A DNA stretch of 21,663 nucleotides, taken from RGIG3102 sp964525015 (lineage in GTDB: Bacteria; Bacillota; Clostridia; Oscillospirales; Ruminococcaceae). The notes under the pieces are model-generated. The model did no database searches. It had not been told where the DNA came from and saw only the letters and a program-made list of their open reading frames with translations. Location of the stretch: NCBI GenBank assembly GCA_964525015.1, contig CAZGFY010000030.1:1-21663 (forward strand), read 5' to 3'. How positions within the stretch are numbered: position 1 is the first letter of the stretch; each line of letters begins with the position of its first letter. A program made the translations under genes and the position numbers. Shown here one piece after another: positions 1 through 8,363 of this stretch.

Positions 1-98
1 CTTTTTTGCCTTTTCATTAGTAATACGAATGAAGTGATTAAATCCTTTCAAAAAAAATTAATTTTTTAAAGATTAACTATTAAAAATTAAATTGTTTT

Positions 99-1799
99 CT
101 ATTCATCTGAAGTGTAGTAGTTTAATTCAAGGCTTGTGCAGGCTCTTTGATTAAGATTTACCATTGCAGTCATCACCTTTTTGCCTGTTATGTCTATCCC
201 CGTCAAGGCTAGGTTTTCTGTATCAAGTAATTTTAATTGTATATCAGCTGGGGAGCCAAAAGTGCAAAGTAGCACCGGAATTTCAACTTTATAGCTTTCT
301 TGTATATTCCCATTTGCATCAAGATATGCGATTATATAATTCTCATCTATTGCATTTGCACCCGAGTGTATAACAGCAGTTTTTATAATAGAAAGGCTTT
401 GTGGTGTATATGTGTAGGAAAGCTCTTCTACAAAAGGATAGTCCATATAATCATATATTTTCGACGCAGGAACTTCAGAATAAACAACTATAAACTCTTT
501 TGAGTATGGGTCTCTTCTTAGCCCGTGTATCGCCCTTGCATATTCTTCATCTTCAATGAAATATTCTCTAAGGCTCAATGTATCTTTTAATTCTAAGTTT
601 TTAATAAAATTATTATCTTTTAGGTAAATACTGAAAGAATAATTATCCATTATATAGGCATCACCATTACTAAAAAAGCCATAACTCGGCCCTTGCCCAT
701 ACATATACCCTGCGTGTCCTATATGCGTATTAACCCCAGTTTTAGTATCTAGCACCGAAAGGGCATAGCTATTAGCATCCCCACCTGATAAGTGAGAATA
801 TTCTATCATTATATATCTGCTATCTTGCGAATATATAGGATTTGACCCTGCAAAAACTTTTGGAAATTCTCCATCATAGTATTCATCAGGATTTAATTGA
901 GATAAGATATCTTTTGAACTAACTGGATAAATAAATTCAGAACTTTCCCACATATCCCCCTTAACACTAGATTTTAAAACAATATATTCTCCATATACAT
1001 TAACATCTTCAATCACCCAAAATCGTCCATCATTAAATTTTTCAAAATTCACATCTTCTGTTTTAATTACATTAAATTCGCTACCTATATGAAAGGCTCT
1101 TATAAATCCATTATAATGTCCATCTCTCATAATTTGCGTAAAAACAACAGTTCCAAAATCTGTTTTAACTGGTTTTAGTAAAAAAGTTTTTGGTCTTTCA
1201 TTTATATCTACACTAAAAACTATCCCTTTTTCTTCTAAGGTGTTAATATTGTATGCTGTTATATCAAAAAAATCTGTTACAAGTATTTCATTGTTTATAA
1301 TATCAACCGAGCCAAAGAAAACCTTAACATCTTCTAAGGTTCTCGGGCTAGTGCTATAATCAATGCTATACTCTAATTTCACATAGGTGGGAATAATTAA
1401 AGTGTTATCTCCACTTTTAATAATTAAATCGCATTTAGCATTTACGGCATTTATATATTCAAAATTCTCTAGCTTATAGCTAACTGCATTACTTAGCATA
1501 ACTTCATCAGTTTCTAAAATTTCATTTATATTATTTTGTAAATCAATCTCGCTAAGCATTGCCGAGTATGGTTCATCTTCATAAAATTCTAGTTCTCGCA
1601 TATTTAAATTTTGAATAGCTTTTTCTTTATTGCTAACAGGCTGTGGTGTTTGTATTATTTCTTCTTGGGTTTGTGTTTCACTGCTTTTAAAAGTTTGGCT
1701 TACTGTTTCTTCACTTTCTAAAGGCAAAACATCTACATCTTCACTGCAAGCAGTAAAAACAAATATCGCTAACATTAATAATAACACAATTCTTTTCAT
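99..1799 (-). CDS. Large lipoprotein of unknown function, possibly beta-propeller-like
   Basis: I do not recognise a family. The 566-aa product starts with a lipoprotein signal (MKRIVLLL, hydrophobic core, lipobox FTAC, then S-E-D), so it is predicted to be anchored to the outer face of the cytoplasmic membrane. A Ser/Thr/Glu-rich linker of about 50 residues follows. The rest is beta-rich, and its middle and C-terminal parts contain stretches such as YSQDSRYIMIEYS and ALSVLDTKTGVNTHIG that resemble WD40/TolB-type propeller blades; this is inference from pattern only. The start at 1799 was preferred to an in-frame ATG at 1877 because GGGGGAG lies just upstream of it and because it puts the signal peptide at the N-terminus; the longer version would also run across the predicted promoter. 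It appears monocistronic. Confidence 0.8.
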   Translation of the reverse strand: MKRIVLLLMLAIFVFTACSEDVDVLPLESEETVSQTFKSSETQTQEEIIQTPQPVSNKEKAIQNLNMRELEFYEDEPYSAMLSEIDLQNNINEILETDEVMLSNAVSYKLENFEYINAVNAKCDLIIKSGDNTLIIPTYVKLEYSIDYSTSPRTLEDVKVFFGSVDIINNEILVTDFFDITAYNINTLEEKGIVFSVDINERPKTFLLKPVKTDFGTVVFTQIMRDGHYNGFIRAFHIGSEFNVIKTEDVNFEKFNDGRFWVIEDVNVYGEYIVLKSSVKGDMWESSEFIYPVSSKDILSQLNPDEYYDGEFPKVFAGSNPIYSQDSRYIMIEYSHLSGGDANSYALSVLDTKTGVNTHIGHAGYMYGQGPSYGFFSNGDAYIMDNYSFSIYLKDNNFIKNLELKDTLSLREYFIEDEEYARAIHGLRRDPYSKEFIVVYSEVPASKIYDYMDYPFVEELSYTYTPQSLSIIKTAVIHSGANAIDENYIIAYLDANGNIQESYKVEIPVLLCTFGSPADIQLKLLDTENLALTGIDITGKKVMTAMVNLNQRACTSLELNYYTSDE

Positions 1800-1824
1800 T
1801 AAAACTCCCCCTTCTATACATATA

Positions 1825-1852
1825 ATTATATCACTGATTTTTGCTAGTTCAA
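1825..1852 (-). promoter_or_regulatory. Sigma-A-type promoter for the 566-aa lipoprotein gene
   Basis: Read on the minus strand: TTGAAC (1852-1847), a 16-nt spacer, TATAAT (1830-1825). The predicted start of transcription is near 1818, about 20 nt before the ATG, with the GGGGGAG ribosome binding site between them. Confidence 0.6.
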
Positions 1853-1975
1853 TAATAAATGTAAAATACATAAGCATGTATCAAAAGAAAAAACACGAAA
1901 CCTTTAGTGTCAAAGTGATAAAATAATAAAAGAGTAGCTAGAGTGTAAAGTGTTATTATTAAAAGAATAAACTAA

Positions 1976-2007
1976 AAGCAGCCAGTTCACATTTGAACTG
2001 ACTGCTT
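1976..2007 (-). terminator. Rho-independent terminator after the 159-aa membrane protein gene
   Basis: A 14-bp stem with one mismatch (1976-1989 with 1994-2007) closes a 4-nt loop (1990-1993). On the minus strand it is followed by TTTTAG, and on the plus strand by AATCTTTTT. Both neighbouring genes are on the minus strand, so it most likely ends the gene at 2074-2553. Confidence 0.65.
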
Positions 2008-2044
2008 AATCTTTTTATGTCTATTAATTATTGAGCACTTTATT

Positions 2045-2068
2045 CGATTTCAGTAGAAATCGGCTTTT
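2045..2068 (+). terminator. Small terminator-like hairpin facing the plus strand
   Basis: A 7-bp stem CGATTTC/GAAATCG with loop AGTA (2045-2062) is followed by GCTTTTTT on the plus strand. No plus-strand gene lies upstream, so its role is unclear. It may block antisense transcription into 2074-2553, or be a decayed half of a once symmetric terminator. Confidence 0.3.
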
Positions 2069-2073
2069 TTGTG

Positions 2074-2553
2074 TCATTCAGCTAATTGGTATTCCATTGT
2101 CTGCTTAGTTGCAGCTAATACAAGTGATGCATTAGCAGTTGCGATAATCAGATGAAGCACTGTGAATTTATCTGCAAATGTCATATATCCAGAAAGCACT
2201 TGAGTTTCCATAAATAGCCCTATTATCATTAATGAAAACAAGACATTAACTATTTTTACTGCAAACATTTTATTAGCTTTTATAATAAATATTATACTTG
2301 AAATAATTGTTAAAGCCATTAATGCAACATTAAAAGATGACCAAGAGCTCACTATTGCCCCCATTGGAATCATTGCTTCTTCGATAACTATTTCTTCTTG
2401 AGTTGTTTCTTCATTATTTGTATATTCAACATTTTCAATTTGCTGTAATAATCCTGTGTTTACTTCTGTTGTGGCAAATGCTGTAATAGATATACTAAAC
2501 ATAACCATCATTGAAATCATTACAAAAAATATTTTTTTAGAGTATTTTTTCAT
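2074..2553 (-). CDS. Small signal-peptide membrane protein sharing a module with the giant surface protein
   Basis: The 159-aa product is of unrecognised function. Residues 1-28 look like a Sec signal peptide ending AFA. A short acidic linker rich in Asn, Glu and Thr follows (about 35-61), then I-P-M-G and three hydrophobic segments (about 74-92, 100-117 and 131-147). Residues about 58-150 align by eye with the C-terminus of the protein at 18445-21663: both have Glu/Ala then a V/I-P residue pair, a Trp, a helix ending in IIK, a Lys-Ile helix start, then a LF-x2-(E/L)TQ-x2-S...M...DK-x-T-x-L pattern. It may therefore be a stand-alone form of a membrane-anchoring or docking module. AAAGGAAG lies 8 nt upstream of the ATG. 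Monocistronic. Confidence 0.75.
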   Translation of the reverse strand: MKKYSKKIFFVMISMMVMFSISITAFATTEVNTGLLQQIENVEYTNNEETTQEEIVIEEAMIPMGAIVSSWSSFNVALMALTIISSIIFIIKANKMFAVKIVNVLFSLMIIGLFMETQVLSGYMTFADKFTVLHLIIATANASLVLAATKQTMEYQLAE

Positions 2554-2643
2554 CCATCATCTTCCTTTACTTAAAATTTTAGTAACACATTGATTTATAA
2601 AAATAAAATTATTACACCATTTTTATTTTATGTTACATTTACT

Positions 2644-2672
2644 ATTTTATCATAATTATGTTAATTTGTAAA
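2644..2672 (-). promoter_or_regulatory. Probable promoter for the 159-aa membrane protein gene
   Basis: Read on the minus strand: TTTACA (2672-2667), a 17-nt spacer, TAAAAT (2649-2644). Predicted leader is about 80-90 nt. Background is very AT-rich, so confidence is moderate. Confidence 0.4.
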
Positions 2673-2756
2673 CACAACAACCAAATTTTACCTGACAAAA
2701 TATGTAAAAATTATTGACTTACTTTTATGGTATCTTACAAATTGATAAATTTAGTA

Positions 2757-2785
2757 TTGACAATAATTAAAAATCGTTATATACT
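2757..2785 (+). promoter_or_regulatory. Near-consensus promoter of the GntR/ABC operon
   Basis: TTGACA (2757-2762), a 17-nt spacer and TATACT (2780-2785) form an almost ideal sigma-A promoter. Transcription should start near 2792, inside the inverted repeat listed next. Confidence 0.75.
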
Positions 2786-2807
2786 GTACTTGTAGCTACA
2801 TAACAGT
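2783..2807 (+). promoter_or_regulatory. Candidate operator for the GntR-family regulator
   Basis: An imperfect inverted repeat, ACTGT(AC)TTGTAG / CTACAT(A)ACAGT, is centred on the perfect 10-mer TGTAGCTACA (2791-2800). It overlaps the end of the -10 box and the predicted start of transcription, where bound repressor would block transcription. YtrA-type regulators usually control their own operon; binding here is inferred. Confidence 0.5.
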
Positions 2808-2827
2808 TTAATACAGGAGGTATTAAT

Positions 2828-3199
2828 TTGAACATAATCGTTAGTAATAAATCAAGCAGACCGCTATATGAGCAAATTTCTTCACAGATAAAAAACTCTA
2901 TTATGTCAGGAGAATTATCAGCTGGAGATGCAATCCCATCTGTTCGCTCACTTGCAAAATCTTTACAGATAAGCGTTTTAACAGTTCAAAAAGCATACGC
3001 AACTCTTAGCGAAGAGGGCTTTATTGAAACAACAGCTGGTAAAGGCTGTTATGTTTCAAACCAAAATCAAGATTTCTATCTTGAAACGCAGCAAAAAAAG
3101 ATAGAAGAGCATTTTAGTAATGCAATTGAAATAGCAAGAGAAAGTGGGATAACGCTTGATAAATTATCCCTTTTATTAAATCTTCTATACGAAGAATAA
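2828..3199 (+). CDS. GntR-family (YtrA subfamily) transcriptional regulator
   Basis: The 123-aa protein is a small DNA-binding repressor. Its N-terminal winged helix-turn-helix spans about residues 10-77 (PLYEQISSQIKNSIMSGEL, SVRSLAKSLQIS, TVQKAYATL, GFIETTAGKGCYV). Only a short helical tail follows, which is typical of YtrA-type GntR proteins that lack a large effector domain. The start codon is TTG at 2828, fixed by ACAGGAGG ending 7 nt upstream. It is the first gene of an operon with an ABC ATPase (28 nt downstream) and permease. Proteins of this type usually repress their own ABC genes and respond to cell-envelope stress or antibiotics; the signal here cannot be read from sequence. Confidence 0.9.
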   Translation: MNIIVSNKSSRPLYEQISSQIKNSIMSGELSAGDAIPSVRSLAKSLQISVLTVQKAYATLSEEGFIETTAGKGCYVSNQNQDFYLETQQKKIEEHFSNAIEIARESGITLDKLSLLLNLLYEE

Positions 3200-3227
3200 A
3201 TTTCTATAAAAAAGGAGAGGTATAGTT

Positions 3228-4088
3228 ATGAATAATATTTTATCCGTAAAAAATTTAACAAAAAATTATCAAGATTTCACCCTTGATAATATTTCATTCA
3301 GTGTTCCATATGGAAGTATTGTAGGGCTTATTGGAGAAAATGGGGCTGGCAAGAGCACAATAATAAAATCTATAACTGATGTTATTAAAAAAGATGATGG
3401 CGAAATCACCATTTTAAACGAGATTGATTTAGATGTAAAAGAAAAATCAAGGCTTGCCGTGGTTTTTGATGGAAGTAATTTTCCTGATATTTTAAATGCT
3501 AAAAATTTAAATGAAATAATGAAAAACATCTACTCAAATTGGAATGAGAAAATATATTTTTCTATGATTTCATCGCTTAATATACCACTAAATAAAAAAT
3601 TAAAAGCATTTTCAAAAGGTATGAAAATGAAATTATCACTTATCGTTGCCTTTTCTCACAACGCTGAATTTATGATACTAGATGAAGCCACTAGTGGACT
3701 AGACCCAATTGTTCGTGATGATATATTAGATATTTTACTCGACTTTGTGTCTGATGAAAAAAAATCAGTGCTTGTTTCTTCTCATATCACAAGTGATTTA
3801 GAAAAAATTGCTGATTATATAGTTTTTATACATAAAGGAAAATTAATATTTAATCTGCCAAAAGATGAGTTATTATATAATTATGGCTTATTAAAATGCT
3901 CTAAAGAGCAGTTTGAAGATATTGATAAAGAAGATATAGTATCTCATAGAAAGCAGGATTATTCCTATGAGATTTTAGTTTCTAATAGAGAAAAAGTTTC
4001 AAAGAAATATCCAAAAATACTTATTGAAAATATAACAATAGACGAAATTATGCTTTTATATATTAAAGGAAAAAAAGTTAATAAATAA
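3228..4088 (+). CDS. ABC transporter ATP-binding protein (YtrB-like)
   Basis: A 286-aa cytoplasmic ATPase that should pair with the permease encoded next. Visible motifs are Walker A GENGAGKST (36-44), a signature loop FSKGMKMKLS (128-137, divergent from LSGGQ), Walker B FMILDEATSGLDP (148-160) and the switch histidine in VSSHIT (His186). The usual Q-loop glutamine is not obvious; the region reads VVFDGSNFP. About 60 residues follow the core, as in ATPases of GntR-linked ABC exporters. The ribosome binding site is AAAGGAGAGG. Substrate unknown; the genetic setting suggests drug or envelope-stress export. Confidence 0.92.
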   Translation: MNNILSVKNLTKNYQDFTLDNISFSVPYGSIVGLIGENGAGKSTIIKSITDVIKKDDGEITILNEIDLDVKEKSRLAVVFDGSNFPDILNAKNLNEIMKNIYSNWNEKIYFSMISSLNIPLNKKLKAFSKGMKMKLSLIVAFSHNAEFMILDEATSGLDPIVRDDILDILLDFVSDEKKSVLVSSHITSDLEKIADYIVFIHKGKLIFNLPKDELLYNYGLLKCSKEQFEDIDKEDIVSHRKQDYSYEILVSNREKVSKKYPKILIENITIDEIMLLYIKGKKVNK

Positions 4089-4103
4089 GAAAGGAAATTT
4101 AAT

Positions 4104-4733
4104 ATGAAAGGTTTATTAATAAAAGATTACTATGTAATCAAAGATACAATATTTATTCAGTTAATAACATTATCTGTTGTTGGTTTTTCTATGGCATTTT
4201 TATCTTCAGCAGAAGTATTTATCACAATGGCCATAACATGCTTTAGCCTTTTTACTAGTACTGCCATTACAGCTGATAAAACAAGCAAATGGAATATTTT
4301 TTCATCCACTATCCCTGTTTCTAAAATCAATACTATTTCAAGTAAATATTGGCTAAACAATATTCTAATACTTTTAGGGGTACTCTTAGGCTTAGTTATT
4401 ACAACTATCATACTACTTGTAGGTGGTGAATTTGTTTTTTCTGAGCTTACACCATACATTCTACTAGGGCTTTATGTTAGCTTTTCTTCTTCTAGTATTA
4501 ATATCCCACTAGCCTTTGTTTTAAATGAAAAACAGCAAATCATCGCAATGTTTCTTTCAGTTGGATTTTCAACCTGCCTATTCGCTGGCACCTCTTATCT
4601 AGCATCATTTTTCACAGATTTACAAAGCATAAAGCTAAATATTGTTTATATCCTGCTAGCTTTAAGCCTTGTAAGTTATACAGTTTCTTGGATAATTTCT
4701 CCTAAAATAATAGCTAAATTAGATATAAAATAA
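4104..4733 (+). CDS. ABC-2-type transporter permease subunit
   Basis: A 209-aa integral membrane protein with about six hydrophobic segments, starting with a short cytoplasmic MKGLLIKDYY motif that is common in small ABC-2 permeases of the YtrC/YtrD type. It follows the ATPase by 15 nt with GAAAGGAAA as ribosome binding site, so the two almost certainly form one transporter. At 209 residues it is a single half-transporter unit that would need to dimerise. The operon ends at the hairpin at 4738-4787. Substrate cannot be inferred. Confidence 0.88.
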   Translation: MKGLLIKDYYVIKDTIFIQLITLSVVGFSMAFLSSAEVFITMAITCFSLFTSTAITADKTSKWNIFSSTIPVSKINTISSKYWLNNILILLGVLLGLVITTIILLVGGEFVFSELTPYILLGLYVSFSSSSINIPLAFVLNEKQQIIAMFLSVGFSTCLFAGTSYLASFFTDLQSIKLNIVYILLALSLVSYTVSWIISPKIIAKLDIK

Positions 4734-4737
4734 ATAC

Positions 4738-4787
4738 ATTAAAAACAAAATAGCTGTCACAAATGTGACAGCTATTTTGTTTTTAAT
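4738..4787. terminator. Strong bidirectional terminator between convergent operons
   Basis: A perfect 23-bp inverted repeat (4738-4760 with 4765-4787) closes an AAAT loop. The stem has an A-rich outer 5' side and a T-rich outer 3' side in both orientations, so it can end both the ABC operon (plus) and the hydrogenase operon (minus). Only 4 nt separate it from the permease stop and 5 nt from the hydA stop. Confidence 0.9.
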
Positions 4788-4792
4788 ATAAA

Positions 4793-6547
4793 TTAATATT
4801 TAATCTCTCTTGACACATAAGATGTGTGAAGAATATCGTGAGCTTTATGGCTACCTGGTTTTTCAAGGTATGTGTCATAAAGTTCTTTTATTTGTGGGTT
4901 TGTATGGCTTTTTCTTAAAGTTTGTCTTTCATCGTGTGAATATAAAGCAGAACCACGAAGTCTTTTTAAGTCAACAAAGTTTCTAACTTTTGATGGCTGA
5001 ACTGGTTGACCACCACCGTTTATACACCCACCTGGGCAAGCCATAACTTCAATAAAGTCGTATGAAACTTTGCCTTCTTTTACAGAAGTTAAAAGTTCTT
5101 TTGCATTTTCAAGGCCTGATGCTACTGCAACTCTAATTGTTTGTCCCGCAAGAGTGTAAACAGCTTCTTTAATGCCTTTATCCGTTCCACGAACTTCAAC
5201 AAAGTCTGGTTTTTCTAATTCTTTACCAGTTAAAACTTCAGCAGCTGTTCTTAAAGCCGCTTCCATAACACCACCAGTAACGCCGAATATATGACCAGCA
5301 CCTGTTCCAAGCCCCATAACTGGATCAAAATCTTCATCAGGAAGATAAGGGAATAAAATACCTGCTCTATCAATCATTCTAGCAAATTCTCTAGTTGTAA
5401 TAACGATATCAACATCTTTAATTCCTTCGCCAGCTGCTGATTGATCATCTCTTGTAGCCTCAAACTTTTTAGCCGTACAAGGCATAACTGAAACTACAAC
5501 CATATTTTTAGGGTCGATATTCATTTTTTGTGCATAGTAAGTTTTTGCAGTAGCACCAAACATTTGTTGTGGGCTTTTACAAGAAGATAGGTTTGGAATA
5601 AATTCTGGGAAGAATGTTTCACAGTATTTAACCCATCCTGGTGAACAAGAAGTTATCATTGGAAGCGTTCCGCCATCTGTTACTCTATGTAAAAACTCAG
5701 TAGCCTCTTCCATAATAGTTAAATCTGCTGCAAAATCTGTATCAAACACTCTATCAAAGCCCATTCTTCTGCCAGCTGCTGCCATTTTGCCTTGTACATT
5801 TGTACCAATTGGCATACCAAAGCTTTCACCAAGCGTAACTCTTATAGATGGAGCCATTTGAACAACAACAAATTTATCTTTGTCATTAATTGCATCCCAC
5901 ACTTTTTGAGTATCATCTTTTTCAGTTAGTGCACCAGTTGGGCAAACAATAACACATTGACCACAACCAACACAGCTACTTTCTGCTAAATCAGCATCGA
6001 ATGCGCAAGCGATATTTGTTTCAAATCCTCTTTCATTAGCACCGATAACGCTAATTCCTTGAACTTCAGAACAAGCTGCAACACATCTTCTACAAAGAAT
6101 ACATTTTGAATTATCACGAACAATATGAGCTGCTGAATCATCGATTTCTGATTTTGGCATTTCACCTGCCCAAGTATTTAAATCAGTGATATTATAGTCT
6201 TTAGACATTTTTTGTAGCTCACAGCTACCACTTCTAATACAAGATAAACAATCTTTATTATGAGTTGAAAGCACTAATTCAAGGTTTGTTTTTCTTGCGT
6301 CTTGCACTGCTTTTGTATTTGTGAATATTTCCATACCATCAGCAACTGGATATACACAGGCTGTTATAAGCCCTCTCATTCCCGTAACCTCAACTACGCA
6401 TACACGACAGGCACCAATTTCATTTATATCTTTTAAATAGCAAAGAGTTGGAATATCAATTCCAATTTGGTGAGCTGCTTCAAGGATTGTGTATGTACTT
6501 GGAACAACTGTTTCTATGCCATTAATTTTAACTTTAACCATATCCAT
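4793..6547 (-). CDS. hydA: [FeFe] hydrogenase catalytic subunit HydA (multimeric, NADH-linked type)
   Basis: A 584-aa cytoplasmic subunit that makes or consumes H2 at the H-cluster. In order: a plant-type [2Fe-2S] domain (Cys36, 47, 50, 64); a His-Cys3 [4Fe-4S] site (His96, Cys100, 103, 109); two [4Fe-4S] sites (Cys149/152/155/159 and 192/195/198/202); the H-domain with L1 TSCSPGW (299-305), L2 MPCTAKKFE (355-363) and L3 MACPGGC (502-508); then a small-subunit-like tail with LYDTYLEKPGSHKAHDILH. L1 has Ser where the textbook motif TSCCPxW has the second Cys. With HydB and HydC it should form a trimeric enzyme that couples NADH and reduced ferredoxin to proton reduction (electron bifurcation or confurcation; known for this family, not shown here). 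GGGGGA lies 11 nt before the chosen ATG; another in-frame ATG sits two codons on. No HydE/F/G maturases are in the window. Confidence 0.95.
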   Translation of the reverse strand: MDMVKVKINGIETVVPSTYTILEAAHQIGIDIPTLCYLKDINEIGACRVCVVEVTGMRGLITACVYPVADGMEIFTNTKAVQDARKTNLELVLSTHNKDCLSCIRSGSCELQKMSKDYNITDLNTWAGEMPKSEIDDSAAHIVRDNSKCILCRRCVAACSEVQGISVIGANERGFETNIACAFDADLAESSCVGCGQCVIVCPTGALTEKDDTQKVWDAINDKDKFVVVQMAPSIRVTLGESFGMPIGTNVQGKMAAAGRRMGFDRVFDTDFAADLTIMEEATEFLHRVTDGGTLPMITSCSPGWVKYCETFFPEFIPNLSSCKSPQQMFGATAKTYYAQKMNIDPKNMVVVSVMPCTAKKFEATRDDQSAAGEGIKDVDIVITTREFARMIDRAGILFPYLPDEDFDPVMGLGTGAGHIFGVTGGVMEAALRTAAEVLTGKELEKPDFVEVRGTDKGIKEAVYTLAGQTIRVAVASGLENAKELLTSVKEGKVSYDFIEVMACPGGCINGGGQPVQPSKVRNFVDLKRLRGSALYSHDERQTLRKSHTNPQIKELYDTYLEKPGSHKAHDILHTSYVSREIKY

Positions 6548-6562
6548 TATGTGTTTATCCCC

Positions 6563-8350
6563 CTATTCCCTTATAATCGCTTTAAATTTACAGCTTGCAA
6601 TACAAGCACCACATTTAACACATTTTGCTTGAGTGATAACATGTGCTTCACGTAAATCGCCTGAGATTGCATCAACTGGACAAACACGCTTACATAAAGT
6701 ACAGCCTTTACATTTATCTGCGATGATTTTAAATGTTAATAAATCTTTACAAACTCCAGCTGGGCAGCGCTTTTCTTTAATATGCATTTCATATTCTTCT
6801 CTAAAATAATGAAGAGTCGATAAAACTGGGTTTGCAGCTGTCTGGCCAAGGCCACATTGGCTATTATTTTTAATAAAAGCTGAAAGTTCTTGAATTTTAT
6901 CTAAATCAGACATTTCACCATTACCACTAGTGATTTTTTCTAAAATTTCTAGCAGACGTTTTGTACCTACACGGCATGGAGTACATTTACCACATGATTC
7001 TTCAACTGTAAAATCAAGGAAGAATTTTGCAATGTCAACCATACAAGTATCTTCATCCATAACAATTAATCCGCCTGAGCCCATCATAGAGCCAATAGCA
7101 ATTAAACTATCAAAATCCATTGGAGTATCAATTAGAGAAGCAGGGATACATCCGCCTGAAGGACCACCTGTTTGAGCAGCTTTGAATTTTTTACCATTTG
7201 GAATACCGCCACCGATTTCTTCAATAACAGTTCTAAGCGTTGTTCCCATTGGAATTTCAACAAGCCCAGTATGTTTTATTTTTCCACCAAGAGCAAAAAC
7301 TTTAGTTCCTTTTGATTTTTCAGTACCAATAGCTGAATACCAAGAAGCACCTTTTAGGATGATTTGTGGAATGTTAGCCATTGTTTCAACGTTATTTAGT
7401 ATTGTTGGCTTATCAAATAAACCTTTAACGGCAGGATATGGCGGACGTGGACGTGGCTCACCCCTTTTACCTTCGATAGAACGCATAAGAGCAGTTTCTT
7501 CACCGCAAACGAATGCGCCTGCACCAAGCTTGATTTCAACATCAAATTCAAAATCAGAACCAAAGATTCCTTTGCCCAGTAAGCCCATTTCTCTAGCATC
7601 TCCGATAGCTTTTTCAAAGCGCTTAACTGCAATTGGATACTCAGCTCTTATATAGATATACCCTTGAGTTGCGCCAATGCCGTATCCAGCTATAGCCATA
7701 GCTTCAATAACCGCATGAGGATCGCCCTCTAGTATACTTCTATCCATAAATGCACCAGGGTCACCCTCGTCGGCATTTACACAAACATATTTTTGATCTG
7801 CATCATTCATCGCTGCAAGTTGCCATTTTCTACCTGTTGGGAAGCCACCGCCCCCTCTTCCACGAAGTCCTGAATCTAAAATTTCTTTACAGACTTCATC
7901 TGGAGTCATTTCTGTTAAAGCTTTACCTAAAGCTGCATATCCATCATATGCTATATATTCTTCTATATTATCAGGATCAATAACACCGCAGTTGCGAAGT
8001 GCAACACGCATTTGATTTCTATAAAAGTTTGTTTCATTTAGGCTCTTTGTTGTTCCTTTATCAACTGTTTCATCATATAAAAGACGAGTTACAACTCTTC
8101 CTTTTAATAGATGCTCATTAACAATTTCCTCAACATGTTCTGGCTCTAACATGCTATAAAAACTACCTTCTGGATAAACCACAACGATAGGTCCTAGTGC
8201 ACAAAGACCAAAACAACCCGTCTGAACAATTTTAACCTCTTCATTAAGTCCTGCTTTTGCAAGTTGCCTATTAAATTCTTCAATAATTTTTGGTGCGCCT
8301 GAGGAAGTACAACCTGTACCACCACACACCATAACGTGACTTCTGTACAT
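6563..8350 (-). CDS. hydB: NADH-oxidising flavoprotein subunit HydB (NuoF-like)
   Basis: The 595-aa protein carries the FMN/NADH module of the hydrogenase complex. In order: an N-terminal thioredoxin-like [2Fe-2S] domain (Cys9, 14, 46, 50); the NuoF core with the NADH/FMN loop GRGGGGFPTGRKW (164-176) and GAGAFVCGEETAL (276-288); an SLBB-like stretch; a [4Fe-4S] site CGKCTPCR (Cys453, 456, 459) plus Cys499; and a C-terminal two-cluster ferredoxin domain (Cys547/550/553/557 and 577/580/583/587). A further Cys pair, 529 and 534, sits before that domain. This fused layout matches HydB of bifurcating hydrogenases rather than respiratory NuoF, which lacks both ends. Start supported by AAGGAT just upstream. 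The gene ends 15 nt before hydA, whose ribosome binding site lies against the hydB stop. Confidence 0.95.
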   Translation of the reverse strand: MYRSHVMVCGGTGCTSSGAPKIIEEFNRQLAKAGLNEEVKIVQTGCFGLCALGPIVVVYPEGSFYSMLEPEHVEEIVNEHLLKGRVVTRLLYDETVDKGTTKSLNETNFYRNQMRVALRNCGVIDPDNIEEYIAYDGYAALGKALTEMTPDEVCKEILDSGLRGRGGGGFPTGRKWQLAAMNDADQKYVCVNADEGDPGAFMDRSILEGDPHAVIEAMAIAGYGIGATQGYIYIRAEYPIAVKRFEKAIGDAREMGLLGKGIFGSDFEFDVEIKLGAGAFVCGEETALMRSIEGKRGEPRPRPPYPAVKGLFDKPTILNNVETMANIPQIILKGASWYSAIGTEKSKGTKVFALGGKIKHTGLVEIPMGTTLRTVIEEIGGGIPNGKKFKAAQTGGPSGGCIPASLIDTPMDFDSLIAIGSMMGSGGLIVMDEDTCMVDIAKFFLDFTVEESCGKCTPCRVGTKRLLEILEKITSGNGEMSDLDKIQELSAFIKNNSQCGLGQTAANPVLSTLHYFREEYEMHIKEKRCPAGVCKDLLTFKIIADKCKGCTLCKRVCPVDAISGDLREAHVITQAKCVKCGACIASCKFKAIIRE

Positions 8351-8363
8351 AATAATATCCTTC

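Noticed and set aside
7182..7655. Plus-strand 157-codon frame antisense to hydB, and similar frames opposite hydA and the [2Fe-2S]-like gene
   Set aside because: Antisense shadows of strongly conserved genes, without ribosome binding sites or protein-like composition.
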